From Caballeronia sordidicola (GTDB lineage Bacteria > Pseudomonadota > Gammaproteobacteria > Burkholderiales > Burkholderiaceae), in the NCBI RefSeq assembly GCF_000729995.1, contig NZ_JNFG01000214.1, forward strand, positions 1-64,000: a stretch of 64,000 nucleotides of DNA, read 5' to 3'. Below, in pieces: positions 44,678 through 55,140 of the stretch. The first letter of the stretch is position 1. Each line of letters starts with the position of its first letter. The translations under genes and the position numbers were made by a program. Below the pieces are notes generated by a model, which was given only the letters and a program-made list of their open reading frames with translations, was not told where the DNA came from and ran no database searches.

Positions 44678-47600
44678 ATGGCCAAATTGAGAATACAGAC
44701 AGCGCCCGGGGAGGGCGAGCGACGCGCGCAACGTGGATACGTGCGTCAATACGAGTCAGCGGCGGCGGCGATCTACGCGGCGCTTGAGCGCGACGAGCTG
44801 GTCTGGGTCGGATTGGCGGACCGCAACGCCGGCGTCGCGGACGACGTCGTGCTTGGTCTGAAAGGCAGTGTCGTTGGCCACCAGTTCAAAACATCAAGGT
44901 ATTCGGGACCCTTCCGGCTTGATACGCTGCTGCTCGGCGCAGATGGGTTGCTGCAACCTCTCGTTCTCGCATGGCAAGCGCTTCGCAGGGCGTTTCCCGA
45001 TGGGTGCGTCGAGGTGCGGCTAGTCACAAACGACTATCCGTCCAACGCCGATGTGCTTGACGGGGAAGACGGGCACAGCGCGGCCTTCCTGCGCGAGTTC
45101 ATGCTTTATCCGAACCGGACATTGGCTGACTGGCGAGCGTCCAGGTGGCAGCCGTTTGTCGATCGACTCGTCCTGCGCTCAGGCGTCGACGATGCGGCCT
45201 TTGAACAATTCCTGCAAGCGTTGCGCATCTTGTGGGGGCCGGCGGCTGATTTCGCACAAGCCCACCGGCTGTCGCCGGACGCCAGGCGCCTGGCGGGGGA
45301 GATCGCGAGCCTGTTACCACGGCTCGTCGCAGATGTCCGCGACCGCGACCGCTGGACTCGCTCGCAACTGCTCGAAGAATTGGGTTGGCCCGACAGCTTC
45401 ATAGTGCGACGTTCGCACCAGTTTCCGGTGGGCGCCTATGTCCAGCGCAATGCGGTGACGGAAATGGCGCTGCGCCGAGCAATCAACGAAGCCGGTCACG
45501 GTTATGTCGCCCTCGTTGGTTCGCCAGGCGTCGGCAAGTCTACGCTGCTGCAATCCTCCCTCGCCGCCGAACCCGCACTGGCCATCGTGCGCTATCTCGC
45601 CTTTGTGCCCGGGGAAGGCCAGGGCATCGGTCGCGGCGAAGCCGAAGCGTTCCTCGACGACGTCAATGCCCAGTTGAGGCGCGGCGGCCTTAGTGGTCTA
45701 CGGTTTCGGGACACGACGCTGCAAGAACGGCGCGACCAGTTCGGCATATTCATGCAGCGTGCGGGCGAGCGATTCCAACGGGACGGCGTCCGAACGCTGA
45801 TCATCGTCGACGGGCTCGATCACATTCCGCGCGAGGAAGTGCCGCAACGGTCGCTACTCGCCGAGCTCCCATTGCCGCAAGCGGTGCCGGAGGGAGTGCT
45901 GTTTGTGCTTGGAACGCAACGCCTCGACCTCGACGACTTAAAGCCGGCGATTCAGGAGCAGGCTTCGCTCTCGCACCGCAGGATTGTAGTCGCGCCGCTT
46001 TCCCGCGAAGCGGTGTACCGGATGACGGATGCGTACGGTCTTGATCCCGATGTCTCACGAGAACGGATCCTTACACTTGGCCATGGCCAGCCGCTCGTCA
46101 CGCGTTACCTGATTAACGCGTTGCGCCACGCAGATAACGGAAAACGCGAGGGGCTGCTCGCTGGCCAATTTACGTTCGAAGGCGATATCGAAACCATTTA
46201 TGCCTCTGCGTGGCGCGAAATCAACGACGACGCCCAAGCGCGTGACGTGATGAGTTTCATTGCGCGCGCCGAAGGACCGATTCAACCCGAGCAGCTCGCC
46301 GACGCGGTGTCGGAGCAGGCGGTGGAACGGGCGCTCGCCTCGACGGCGCACCTGCTAAGCGTCGGGCCGAACGGATGGGCGGTGTTTCATAACAGCTTTC
46401 GTTTGTTCATCCTGTCGAAGCCGCGATTGCGGTTTGGCAAACCAGACGTGGGCGACGCCCCCCGCATTTACGTGAGGCTCGCGGAACTCGCGCGCGTCGC
46501 GGCCACCGGCAGCCCGCAGCGCTGGCTCGAGCTCAGGTATCTGGCGCGCGCACAGCGCCACAGGGATGTGCTTGCCCTTGCACAGCCCGTGCGCTTTCGG
46601 AATCAGCTTGCTGACGGCAGGCCCGCTGCCGACATCGAGGCAGACATCCGTCTTGCGTTTGGTGCCGCTCAAGCGGAAGGCGATCCGACGGACGTCTTCC
46701 GTCTGCTGCTGGCCCAGGATGAAATCGGGCGCAGGGCAAATGCGCTCGAATACGCGCCGAGTGTAGTCGATGCAATGCTTGCGATCGCCGACATCGACGG
46801 CGCGCAGTCCTTCGCGGAGGCGAATGGTTGCGGTGGCTACAAAATTGTCGATGCGCTGCTGAGTGCCGGTCAAGTGGATCGGGCGCGGGCATGGTTCGAC
46901 CGGATAGAGCCTCTCGAACGCTTTTGGGGTAACCAGTCAGATGGCGTCCGTAGTCAGGAATCTGAATTGCGGGAATGGGCGCAACGCGTGTTTCACTTCC
47001 GCGAGGTCGATCAGATCAACGATGCGATTGAGCGCTTATCGAATCCGGCGCTGGCGCGGACGATGAGCAATGATCCGGACTATTGCGACCACCTCAGGTT
47101 CGACGTCGCGTGCGCGGCGGCGAGGGCGCAGCCCACCGGTGATCTGCAGGCGCTCGCGCGCCAATTGGGGGTAAGCGATACCGACGTGCCCTATCTGTTG
47201 ATCGAAGCGGGCTTGAGTGCACAACGCAGCGGTGATGCGGAAATAGCCCGAGCGCTACTGTCCCAGGCGGTGTCTAAGAGCACCTTCTCGCAGGTGCAGG
47301 AGGACTGGCGCGGTCTGGTCGCACGAAGTGCAGCCGAGCTTGGTGACATCGCGATGGCCCGTGCCGTGTTTGCGCACCTGACACCTCCGGCAATCGCCAT
47401 GATGGAGGGAAAGACGGGCGACGGTGTGGCGAAGACAGTCGCGCGGGCCTTTATCGAGTACGTCGAGCTCGGCACCCTGCTGGGCGAGACGCTGTCCGAG
47501 GTGGCGTCGCCGAAGCGCAGCCTACTCCAGCCGCTTCAGCACCATGCCATCAAAGTTGGTGAGTTGCTCGGCCGCGCCCGGTCTGGCGAGGCGGTGCCCG

Positions 47601-50600
47601 GTGTCGAGTTGGTGCGCGCCACGCACGACGCGCTCGCGTATCTTGAGCATGCCGAACCGAGAGCCGCCGACGAGTTCTATGCGATCCATCAATTGGATGC
47701 AGCCGCGCCCATCCTCGCTCACGCTCTGATACACGCCGCGGCCTTGTGCGGCGAGGAAGCATTCACCGACGTGGTCGCCGAGTTCGACCGAGCGTTCGCG
47801 AAGCCCAATGGCAAGAACCGGAAGCGCATCGATTTACGTCGCGAAGTTGCGGCCGAGATCTATCATCAGACAGGCGATCTCGACGCGGCCTGCCAACGGC
47901 TAGACCCTTTGGCAGGAGAGCTTCGCGAGGATACGCCCGAGACGCAGGTGGAGGGGTTGGCGGCACTCGCCACCACGTTTGCGAGCGTTGGGACGGTCGC
48001 ACGCGCCCGACAACTCCTGCATCAGCTTCACAACGAATCGCTTGGCTACGCGCGTGCGCCCAAAAAAGATCCCCAATATGCGCTGTGGCGTGATTTGCTC
48101 CAACGTGCCAACGCCGCCGATCCGGCGAAGTTGCGCGACCGTGTCGAACTGATGATGCGTCTGCTCGACGGCATGATGGAAACCGAGGGCCGGGCGTCGG
48201 GTCGCCGAATCGCATCGGCCGTGCTGACCGAGGCAGCGCTGATCGATGCCACAACCGGCCTCGTGGCCGCGAAGAAAATGGCCGCGCGCAGTATGCTCGA
48301 CTGGGCTGGCATCATCAACGCGCTGCTCTTGGGCGTCGTCCGACGTCGCCCCGATCTGGCCGGTCCGTGCGCGATGGCATGGGCTTCTCTCGCGCTACCG
48401 TACTACTCCGAGCCGCTCTATCGCTCGGACAAGCTCGGTGAGTTCATTTCAACGGTGATTGCGGCATCACCGGAGCACGACCTCGTTACGTTGATCGATC
48501 AATTGTGCGTATCGATCGAAACAAACGCTCAGGCGTCAACGCGTACGCCGTTGCTAGAGCGGCTGGCCGCTGCCATGGGCGTGAGGGGAGCGCATAACTC
48601 ACGCGTTGACGAGGCGTTGGTTCGCTGGCGGGCTGAGACGCCGGCCGAGCGGGATAGCGGCACGCCCGGCCGATATGACAATGTCACCTCCCTCGGTGCG
48701 CTCGAAGCGCGTTTGCGCGACGAGGCACTTGATGCGCCAGACTACGAAGGTATCGCAACATACGCACGCCTGGTTGCGACGGCCGAACTGGGCGAAGCAC
48801 GTACCCTGTTTGAGCGCTGGGCAGCCCTGCAGAACGACACCAACGCGCGATTTGCGCTGGTGACCAGGGCGTTGTCGTGCGGGGACCTCTCATTCGCGCG
48901 AAGCCTCGTGGAAGGGTACCGCTTGCAGACGGACGAGCGTGCAACATGGAACTACTGGACCGGAGCTGGCCGGCTCAAATACTTTCAGGCGCGTGTGAAA
49001 ATTGAAGGGGCCGTCGTGCACGACGAGGCTTACGCGGACCTGGTTGGCGAGCTCGCTGGAGGCAGGGAGTATGTGCAGCCGATCCTGTTCGACATCGAAG
49101 ATGTCTTTCCAACGATTGCGTCGTCGCTAGATTGGGCCGCGATGTGGGAGTGCCTTGCCGAACAACTCACCATGATGCGTGAGTACGCGATCGGCACGCC
49201 GTTCGAACTGCCGCCTGAATCAGGCATCACCGACGAAGACCTGATTGTTTCGATCTATCGCTGGGCACTGTCACTTTCGCTACCCGAACTGACGAGCAAT
49301 CTGCGAAGGGGTGCCCTGCACTTGCTCTCATTCGACGCCGGTGTGCCGCTATTTACTTTGCTGGTCGGGCGGCTGCTGGAGGGGGAAGGAGACGAAGCGG
49401 CCGAAGCGGTGCAGTTGCTGTTGCATGATGCAGAAAATACAGCCGCCCCCGTCCTCGGGGAAGTTATCGCGCCCCTCGTCGATGATCCCGATTACGCAGT
49501 AGCGGCCGGGGCCGCGCGGCTTTTGAAGCGCTGGGGACGGGCGCGTGCAATCACGCACACGGCATTGCCGTTCTTTTACGAAATTTATCTGGATGAGGGC
49601 AACGCTGACCGGTTCGAACGCCCGAAGCTTAGCGATTCAAGGACGGGGGCGATGCATGTCGAAGACCCCTTGGGTTGGACTTTTGCGTTTTCGGACGTAA
49701 TCCGGGCGCTGGCGCGAAAGGGCGTGTCAGTCCTGCAGATACGGGAACGCTGCCGAATATTCATCGAAGGTTGGGGCGGGCTGGCGGCGTTTGGCCCTTC
49801 GGCAACGGTTGCGCTCGAGGCCGCGCTCGGTCGCATCGACATGCGGCTGGCGTACGCCAGGCCGCACATGACGGTAGCGCTGCGCGCCCTTCGCTACGTG
49901 GCTGGCGAAATGAGCCGCGCCGGTATCCTCGACGAGAAAGACGAGCCCTGGCTACTTCACTTGATGGGGTACCCGGCAAGCCCGATGCCGCTGGTATCGC
50001 CCTGCGAACGGCCTCGCACTATTACGCGGCCGGCCCTAGACCGGACGCACTGGCATGAAACAGAGGAACGATGGCTCGATGCTGTCGACGGCGATGTCCA
50101 ACCGCTTTTGAACCGTCCCGGGAAGGTCATTGCCGAGTTCGCGCGGTTCGACTGTCGTGATATCCGGACGACTTTTTCGCTTGAGCGCCTTCGTGTCCCA
50201 TTTTTTGATGTCTGCAAAGGCGACGACCTCTCGTCCTGGATGCTCGAGCTGCCGCAGGCTATCTGGGCAGGAAGTATCGTGCCGCTATCCGACGAGCCCG
50301 CCGCGACTATTGTGAGGCGGTTCGAGGAGACGCGCGTGCCGGGCGTTCCAAGCGACATGCTGGTGATCTGCCCATTTTGGCTGCGCCGTCTGTCGTGGCA
50401 GCAGCACCCAGAGGACTGGCTCGCTTACCTTGATAAGAGAGGTCGAGTTGTGGCGCGGGTTGTTTGGTGGCGAGACGGCGGCCCGATCGACATCGGCGAG
50501 GATGGCATCTGGGGAGAAGGAGCTTTCGTAATGCTCACGCCAGAAGGGTGTCAGCAGATCGAGGCGGTGACGGGGCGCATGAAAATTCAGGTGCATGGAC

Positions 50601-50665
50601 GTCGTACGGTCGCGGAGCCAGGCAAGTCGACGGTAAAGGTTCGACGGGCGAGCGCGGTCGAATGA
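44678..50665 (+). CDS. Avs-like STAND NTPase with N-terminal Cap4/DUF4297-like nuclease, 1995 aa
   Basis: Residues 15-75 carry RGYVRQYESAAAAIY and then ADDVVLGLKGSVVGHQFKT. The D55/D56 ... Q69-x-K71 pattern is the PD-(D/E)xK core seen in Cap4/DUF4297-type dsDNA nucleases. The STAND NTPase follows: Walker A GSPGVGKSTLL near 281, Walker B LIIVDGLDHI near 374 and an LGTQRLD sensor segment. The remaining ~1400 residues look like long helical repeats (TPR-like) that would sense a target. This is the Avs architecture, which detects phage proteins and then kills the cell by cutting DNA. I chose the ATG at 44678 (GAAGAGG 4 bp upstream). It appears intact. The trigger is unknown. Confidence 0.82.
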   Translation: MAKLRIQTAPGEGERRAQRGYVRQYESAAAAIYAALERDELVWVGLADRNAGVADDVVLGLKGSVVGHQFKTSRYSGPFRLDTLLLGADGLLQPLVLAWQALRRAFPDGCVEVRLVTNDYPSNADVLDGEDGHSAAFLREFMLYPNRTLADWRASRWQPFVDRLVLRSGVDDAAFEQFLQALRILWGPAADFAQAHRLSPDARRLAGEIASLLPRLVADVRDRDRWTRSQLLEELGWPDSFIVRRSHQFPVGAYVQRNAVTEMALRRAINEAGHGYVALVGSPGVGKSTLLQSSLAAEPALAIVRYLAFVPGEGQGIGRGEAEAFLDDVNAQLRRGGLSGLRFRDTTLQERRDQFGIFMQRAGERFQRDGVRTLIIVDGLDHIPREEVPQRSLLAELPLPQAVPEGVLFVLGTQRLDLDDLKPAIQEQASLSHRRIVVAPLSREAVYRMTDAYGLDPDVSRERILTLGHGQPLVTRYLINALRHADNGKREGLLAGQFTFEGDIETIYASAWREINDDAQARDVMSFIARAEGPIQPEQLADAVSEQAVERALASTAHLLSVGPNGWAVFHNSFRLFILSKPRLRFGKPDVGDAPRIYVRLAELARVAATGSPQRWLELRYLARAQRHRDVLALAQPVRFRNQLADGRPAADIEADIRLAFGAAQAEGDPTDVFRLLLAQDEIGRRANALEYAPSVVDAMLAIADIDGAQSFAEANGCGGYKIVDALLSAGQVDRARAWFDRIEPLERFWGNQSDGVRSQESELREWAQRVFHFREVDQINDAIERLSNPALARTMSNDPDYCDHLRFDVACAAARAQPTGDLQALARQLGVSDTDVPYLLIEAGLSAQRSGDAEIARALLSQAVSKSTFSQVQEDWRGLVARSAAELGDIAMARAVFAHLTPPAIAMMEGKTGDGVAKTVARAFIEYVELGTLLGETLSEVASPKRSLLQPLQHHAIKVGELLGRARSGEAVPGVELVRATHDALAYLEHAEPRAADEFYAIHQLDAAAPILAHALIHAAALCGEEAFTDVVAEFDRAFAKPNGKNRKRIDLRREVAAEIYHQTGDLDAACQRLDPLAGELREDTPETQVEGLAALATTFASVGTVARARQLLHQLHNESLGYARAPKKDPQYALWRDLLQRANAADPAKLRDRVELMMRLLDGMMETEGRASGRRIASAVLTEAALIDATTGLVAAKKMAARSMLDWAGIINALLLGVVRRRPDLAGPCAMAWASLALPYYSEPLYRSDKLGEFISTVIAASPEHDLVTLIDQLCVSIETNAQASTRTPLLERLAAAMGVRGAHNSRVDEALVRWRAETPAERDSGTPGRYDNVTSLGALEARLRDEALDAPDYEGIATYARLVATAELGEARTLFERWAALQNDTNARFALVTRALSCGDLSFARSLVEGYRLQTDERATWNYWTGAGRLKYFQARVKIEGAVVHDEAYADLVGELAGGREYVQPILFDIEDVFPTIASSLDWAAMWECLAEQLTMMREYAIGTPFELPPESGITDEDLIVSIYRWALSLSLPELTSNLRRGALHLLSFDAGVPLFTLLVGRLLEGEGDEAAEAVQLLLHDAENTAAPVLGEVIAPLVDDPDYAVAAGAARLLKRWGRARAITHTALPFFYEIYLDEGNADRFERPKLSDSRTGAMHVEDPLGWTFAFSDVIRALARKGVSVLQIRERCRIFIEGWGGLAAFGPSATVALEAALGRIDMRLAYARPHMTVALRALRYVAGEMSRAGILDEKDEPWLLHLMGYPASPMPLVSPCERPRTITRPALDRTHWHETEERWLDAVDGDVQPLLNRPGKVIAEFARFDCRDIRTTFSLERLRVPFFDVCKGDDLSSWMLELPQAIWAGSIVPLSDEPAATIVRRFEETRVPGVPSDMLVICPFWLRRLSWQQHPEDWLAYLDKRGRVVARVVWWRDGGPIDIGEDGIWGEGAFVMLTPEGCQQIEAVTGRMKIQVHGRRTVAEPGKSTVKVRRASAVE

Positions 50666-51943
50666 CGTAGTCTGGTTCTTTCGAAGCGGGCGACCCTGGA
50701 CCGCGGGACGCGCTGTATTCAGCGCGCGTCCGTGTCGCCTGACGCCCGGGCCAGGTGTTGCCGCCGATCGCAGACCAGATTGCGAGAGTCAGTGTCTCTG
50801 GATCGTAAATGCGTTCCGCGTTCATTCCGGGCCTCCTGTGCCGCTCGCGCGTCGCGGTGGGTATGTCGGCCTGAGGCCGCCAGAAGGCTCAATACAAAAC
50901 CCGGCGCAAGGCTGGGCCCGTCCTGCTGTGCGTGTATCCAGGATCTTCATGTTGTCGGCGTCGGAGCGCAACAACCTGTCGCCACGACTTCCCAACGGTA
51001 AAGGTCAAAAACCGCCAACGCACTGTCGCCGGTAGCGAAAGCGTCCTAAGGCGTTATGCCCACGGCCCGCAGCATCGCGGCGGTGATGCCTTGTCGTGTT
51101 TGTCCGTACCCCTCCCACACATCGCCACCCAAGCGCCGCTGACGCGCGACGGCAGACTGCATGTTCCATTCGTCGCCGCGCGTTATCCGGAGGCGCACCA
51201 AAGTGAAAACCGTGTCAGGTAAGTGAATAACTACCGAATACAGTTCGTAAAAAAAACCGGACCGCCGATACCTCCTGCGAGGACTCGGCCGTCCGCGACG
51301 GTCGCTAATCGACTCAATTCTGCTGGGTGAGCCGGCAACGGCGAAATGGCAGGTATCCGAGTGGAGCAGTCGCACGGTACAGCTACTCACGGATACGGCC
51401 GCGAGCAAACTGTTTCCAAACGTATGTGGCGGCCGGCTTTGCGCTGGCTGCACCCATCGGGGCGCTCAGCAGCACACGTGCCGTCGATCCGCCATGATGC
51501 ACCAAGCTTAAGGCTCGGCCGATACGAGTCGAGCCAGTTCAGCATCTCATCCCAAGACCACCGACTTCTCACTTCGCACTGAGACGATCTTTTCGAGCAT
51601 CCTTTACTCGATGACCACGAGCAGCAATCTCACCTCAATCACCATGCCGGGCATGGAAGTAAAGCGAGAGTCGCGAAGGCCGATAAGGATCAGTCTTGGC
51701 GTTCGCTGGCATTGCGAGCGAGTCTTTAGTGCCTCGTATTGCGCCGAAAAAGTGGGTACACGAACGACCGAATTCGCGGGGCGCACGGACCATGCCATTT
51801 CGCGCACGAGAGTGCTGCTTGTAAAGATCGCGAGATGGTCTATCGTCATTTAGATGACAACGAGGCAGCATGAACGTTCGACGGCTGTCGCGAAGCATCA
51901 TCCAGTTCACTCTTCATAAAAACAGTGTGTGGGAGGTGGTGCA
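50666..51943. other. 1.3-kb region without a confident gene
   Basis: This long gap between two likely defence genes holds only doubtful frames. A minus-strand frame from 50825 begins MNAERIYDPETLTLAIW, then GGNTWPG, and may be the start of a truncated gene. Another minus frame ends at 51046 with GDEWNMQSAVARQRRLGGD before a stop. A third lies at 51604-51849. None has a good ribosome-binding site or full length. It may contain gene remnants. Confidence 0.4.
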
Positions 51944-54808
51944 ATGAGTCGTGACTTCCCTGATAGCTGGCGGGTGGGCGGAAAATCTGATGTACCGGAT
52001 TTGCGCGATGCCGAGTCCGCGTCATTTCTCGCGGACGATCCCGTGAGCCCCCGCGACCTCGAGTCGCACATGGAAGATCTCAGACGATTCGATGGCGTCA
52101 GGGAAAAGAGTCTCCGCCAGAGGATGGAGGGAAAATCCGCTCTGGGCGCATGTCTCGAGTCGGTGATGAACAAAGCCACTTCTGTAGAAACTCCGACGCC
52201 GTACGCGCGAATCAAGGCAATGCGCGTCGCATTGCAAACCGGTGCAGAGTTTACGCATTCGGGATCGTTGGAGCAGAAATTCGACTCTGTGCAAAATCTC
52301 AAGGCATTGAGTGAGACAAAGCGCTCAGTGCTCGTCGCGGCAGATTCCATGCGTGGGCTCGTCGCGACCGGCGAACTGGCCCTCAGCGCGTCGACTATGA
52401 GATGCTGGTATTGGATCATCCGGGAACTGTTCACTGCCAATCAGCCGGATTGGGCAGTCGGCGGGGCGGCGGCGGGTCCGCGTGGCAGAGTCTCCGGGTT
52501 CGTCACCGCGCAATGCGTTCACGCCGTGCTGGATCTGTCCGATAGTCTGGCGGCCATGCATGATCTCTGCAAGTTCATGTCGAAGACGGCGCAATCATTA
52601 GCGCTGATTTCGCAAGAGGGCGTTCCGAAGGCTTGGATGGTGACCGATCGTAAGCGAATCGCGCAATCCTGTCGAAACACTTTAATCAGAATCTCGCCGC
52701 GGCTGCCATTCAGATTGCAGGGGATCACCGAGTTCGACGCGGACCAACTGCAAGATTACATCGAGGTCGATCTGATTCGTCAGATTCGGGAAGCGCTCGA
52801 AAGGACGTACAAGGACGTCGAGACCCTGGTGACTGAAGTCGACGAATTTCGGCGCGATGAAGTGACGCAGTCGCGGGGAGAGTTGGTTCCGGGCGAATCC
52901 GTTACCCCGGAAAATGCCGAAACGGGCGACAACGTGCGCAAGGACCTGCCAAAGCAGGTGGCTGAGTCGACCGGAGGCCACAGCATCGCGCTTTCTGGCC
53001 TAAAGAAGGCGATGGTCAGCACAAGTCAGGCCATTAGCGCGATCAACTCTACGAATGACCGTTGGGGCGAGGCTGCAAAAGTATTCAAAGAGTCGTCAAA
53101 CGCGGTTCGCGAAGGTTTGAACGCGGCGCAGCGGTTCCTTTCCGGTGTCATCGACCAGCAACTAGCGGCGAGCCAACTGTCCGACGGCCAGCAGTGGGAG
53201 CCAGCGGAACTCGCCTTCGCCGCGGCCGCGTATGCGGCCTTGAACAAAGATGAGAACGTGCGGGACGGCGAGCGCATCCGGCTTGCCGCTTCGCTGGTCA
53301 AGAAAAGAATGGACGCCAGCGGAACGTTCGTAGTGCGAAATCCCTACTACACCAATTCGCAGTCGAGCTATTTCGTAGCCAGCAATGCTGTCTTGGCCGC
53401 GTTGGCGGAACTCTTGCGCGCGACGGAGACACATCTGGATAGGACATTCGTCGAAAAACTTCTTCAAGATCTCGAGCGACGCCGAGTTTATTCCGGCCAA
53501 GTGATGAAGGGCTGGAAAACGGAATACGCTGATACGAACGATGTGGACTTACAAGAAACGGCCATCGCTGTCGACGCGCTAGTTGCCATAAATCGATATC
53601 TCGATGAAAGTATCAACAATGTAATCCTCGAGCATTTCTCGGTTCGTCGTCCGACTGAGAACGGTGTAGGACTGGATGATCTCTTCTATGCAGACTATGG
53701 GTTCGATCAGCAGACCGATATAAAAGAGGTCAAATCGATCATGCGACCGAATTCCGCGCTGGTTTTTGAGCGGATGCGCTCACATGTGACGAAAACCAAC
53801 CAGGAACCCTTGCACTCGCTGGTGCTGTATGGCCCGGCGGGGACCGGCAAAACGACCCTCGCCGAAGCGCTGGCGCAAAGCTGCGGCGTGCCGCTCGTCG
53901 AAGTCACGCCTAGCGACCTCGCCAAGGCCGGAGAGGCGGCACTCGAGCGAAGATCCCGCGCAGTATTCGAAGCGCTTTCGTTTCTGACCCATGTCGTCAT
54001 TCTTCTTGACGAATTCGATCCGATCCTGCGAAGAAGAGATGCAACAGGGAGGAAGCAATTTACATATTTTTCGTTTCTCACACCGGGCATGCTTCCGAAA
54101 CTCAAAAATCTGAGCGAGAAAGCCAGCAAACGCTCGACGGCTTATGTTCTGATCACGAATCTGCTGGGAAGCCTGGACGAAGCGGCCGTGCGTCGCGGCC
54201 GTTTTGATGCGCGGCTGGGGATCTTCTCGCCTGATCCGCTTGCACGGCTGGGACGTATTGCGGTCGTGGCACATACGCGCGCGCGCGATATGGCGACTAA
54301 TCGCACCAAAGAGAAACTGAAAGATGCAGACAAAAGGAAGGAGCACTTCGACTTTGACGAGGTGTTTTCGGAGGAGTGGAAGCAGCAATATCCGAGTGAT
54401 TTTGTTGCGCGTCTGAGGTCTGTCGCTTACAGGACCGGGGGGCTGGGCATGCCGCAATTGACTGCCAAGGGGTGGTATAGAAGCAGTGACGATCCGCTTA
54501 GCAAAGGCACCCCGCTCGATTACATCTTCAATAGCAACTTGGAGGTATTCGACACGAACGCGGAAGCGGAGGATCCGTACGATAGTGAATTGCGCGGCAC
54601 GGGCGACGCGGCAGAGAAAGAGGCGCAGCAATGGTGGTGGCTCGACCGATGGGATTTTGCTGTGAAGAAACTTTCGCCTAGCCAAGAGTTCGACGTGCTC
54701 ACCGTACGACCGGGCGAGGTAGGGCTAACGGTCGACAAGCGGCACATGAGCAGGAAGCAGGCCGAGGACAAAAAACCGCATGGCAGTCCCACTCCCCCTC
54801 AGGGCTGA
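51944..54808 (+). CDS. Large AAA+ ATPase protein, 954 aa
   Basis: The AAA+ module lies near residues 610-800: Walker A GPAGTGKTTLAEAL (about 630), Walker B VVILLDEFDP (about 686), and the arginine-finger segment RRGRFDARLG (about 750). The first ~600 residues are helical; about 430-560 look like a toroid of paired helices (AELAFAAAAYAALN, NAVLAALAELL, ETAIAVDALVAI) as in terpenoid-cyclase-type barrels. The ~150-residue C-terminal part is unrecognised. The ATG at 51944 has a GGGAGGTGG site. There is no obvious operon partner. Such a fusion is new to me; a defence role is suggested by the neighbour at 44678. Confidence 0.75.
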   Translation: MSRDFPDSWRVGGKSDVPDLRDAESASFLADDPVSPRDLESHMEDLRRFDGVREKSLRQRMEGKSALGACLESVMNKATSVETPTPYARIKAMRVALQTGAEFTHSGSLEQKFDSVQNLKALSETKRSVLVAADSMRGLVATGELALSASTMRCWYWIIRELFTANQPDWAVGGAAAGPRGRVSGFVTAQCVHAVLDLSDSLAAMHDLCKFMSKTAQSLALISQEGVPKAWMVTDRKRIAQSCRNTLIRISPRLPFRLQGITEFDADQLQDYIEVDLIRQIREALERTYKDVETLVTEVDEFRRDEVTQSRGELVPGESVTPENAETGDNVRKDLPKQVAESTGGHSIALSGLKKAMVSTSQAISAINSTNDRWGEAAKVFKESSNAVREGLNAAQRFLSGVIDQQLAASQLSDGQQWEPAELAFAAAAYAALNKDENVRDGERIRLAASLVKKRMDASGTFVVRNPYYTNSQSSYFVASNAVLAALAELLRATETHLDRTFVEKLLQDLERRRVYSGQVMKGWKTEYADTNDVDLQETAIAVDALVAINRYLDESINNVILEHFSVRRPTENGVGLDDLFYADYGFDQQTDIKEVKSIMRPNSALVFERMRSHVTKTNQEPLHSLVLYGPAGTGKTTLAEALAQSCGVPLVEVTPSDLAKAGEAALERRSRAVFEALSFLTHVVILLDEFDPILRRRDATGRKQFTYFSFLTPGMLPKLKNLSEKASKRSTAYVLITNLLGSLDEAAVRRGRFDARLGIFSPDPLARLGRIAVVAHTRARDMATNRTKEKLKDADKRKEHFDFDEVFSEEWKQQYPSDFVARLRSVAYRTGGLGMPQLTAKGWYRSSDDPLSKGTPLDYIFNSNLEVFDTNAEAEDPYDSELRGTGDAAEKEAQQWWWLDRWDFAVKKLSPSQEFDVLTVRPGEVGLTVDKRHMSRKQAEDKKPHGSPTPPQG

Positions 54809-55140
54809 ACGCACACGATATGGGGCTCCCGTCAGCGTTATTCGCAGCGGCGCTTGCCGAATCCTACATGAACTTCTCTGTTTACCCAGACGTCGGCCGT
54901 AAATCATCCTGCTAAGGGGAGCCGATCTAGTGCGTAAGACCCAGCATTAGGTCTTCATTCATTTTGATGTGTTAGAACTCCGCATACCTTTCGAACGAGC
55001 GCACGCAACAAACAGCTAAACGAAGGCTTGCCAGAATGGAAGCTTCCGGGAGAACTAGCCGCGGACCCGACGTCAGCAGATCCGACGGCAGCGGGAGTGC
55101 CCGCACTCTCAAACATCGAGGGTGCGGGCAAATCATCCGG
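54809..55140. other. Intergenic region with a GC hairpin
   Basis: The only clear structure is a 9-bp stem TGCCCGCAC/GTGCGGGCA at 55098-55130, just beyond the stop of the minus-strand gene at 55141. No T-run follows. No gene is supported. Confidence 0.5.

Noticed and set aside
50535-50825. 96-residue minus-strand frame beginning MNAERIYDPETL
   Set aside because: The first 30 residues look protein-like, but the rest is antisense to the Avs-like gene; not enough to call a gene.
51046-51453. 135-residue minus-strand frame
   Set aside because: Only its last 45 residues look plausible and no start is credible; kept as a possible remnant in the gap description.
53780-54685. 301-residue minus-strand open frame
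   Set aside because: It is antisense to the AAA+ gene, whose Walker motifs are unmistakable.
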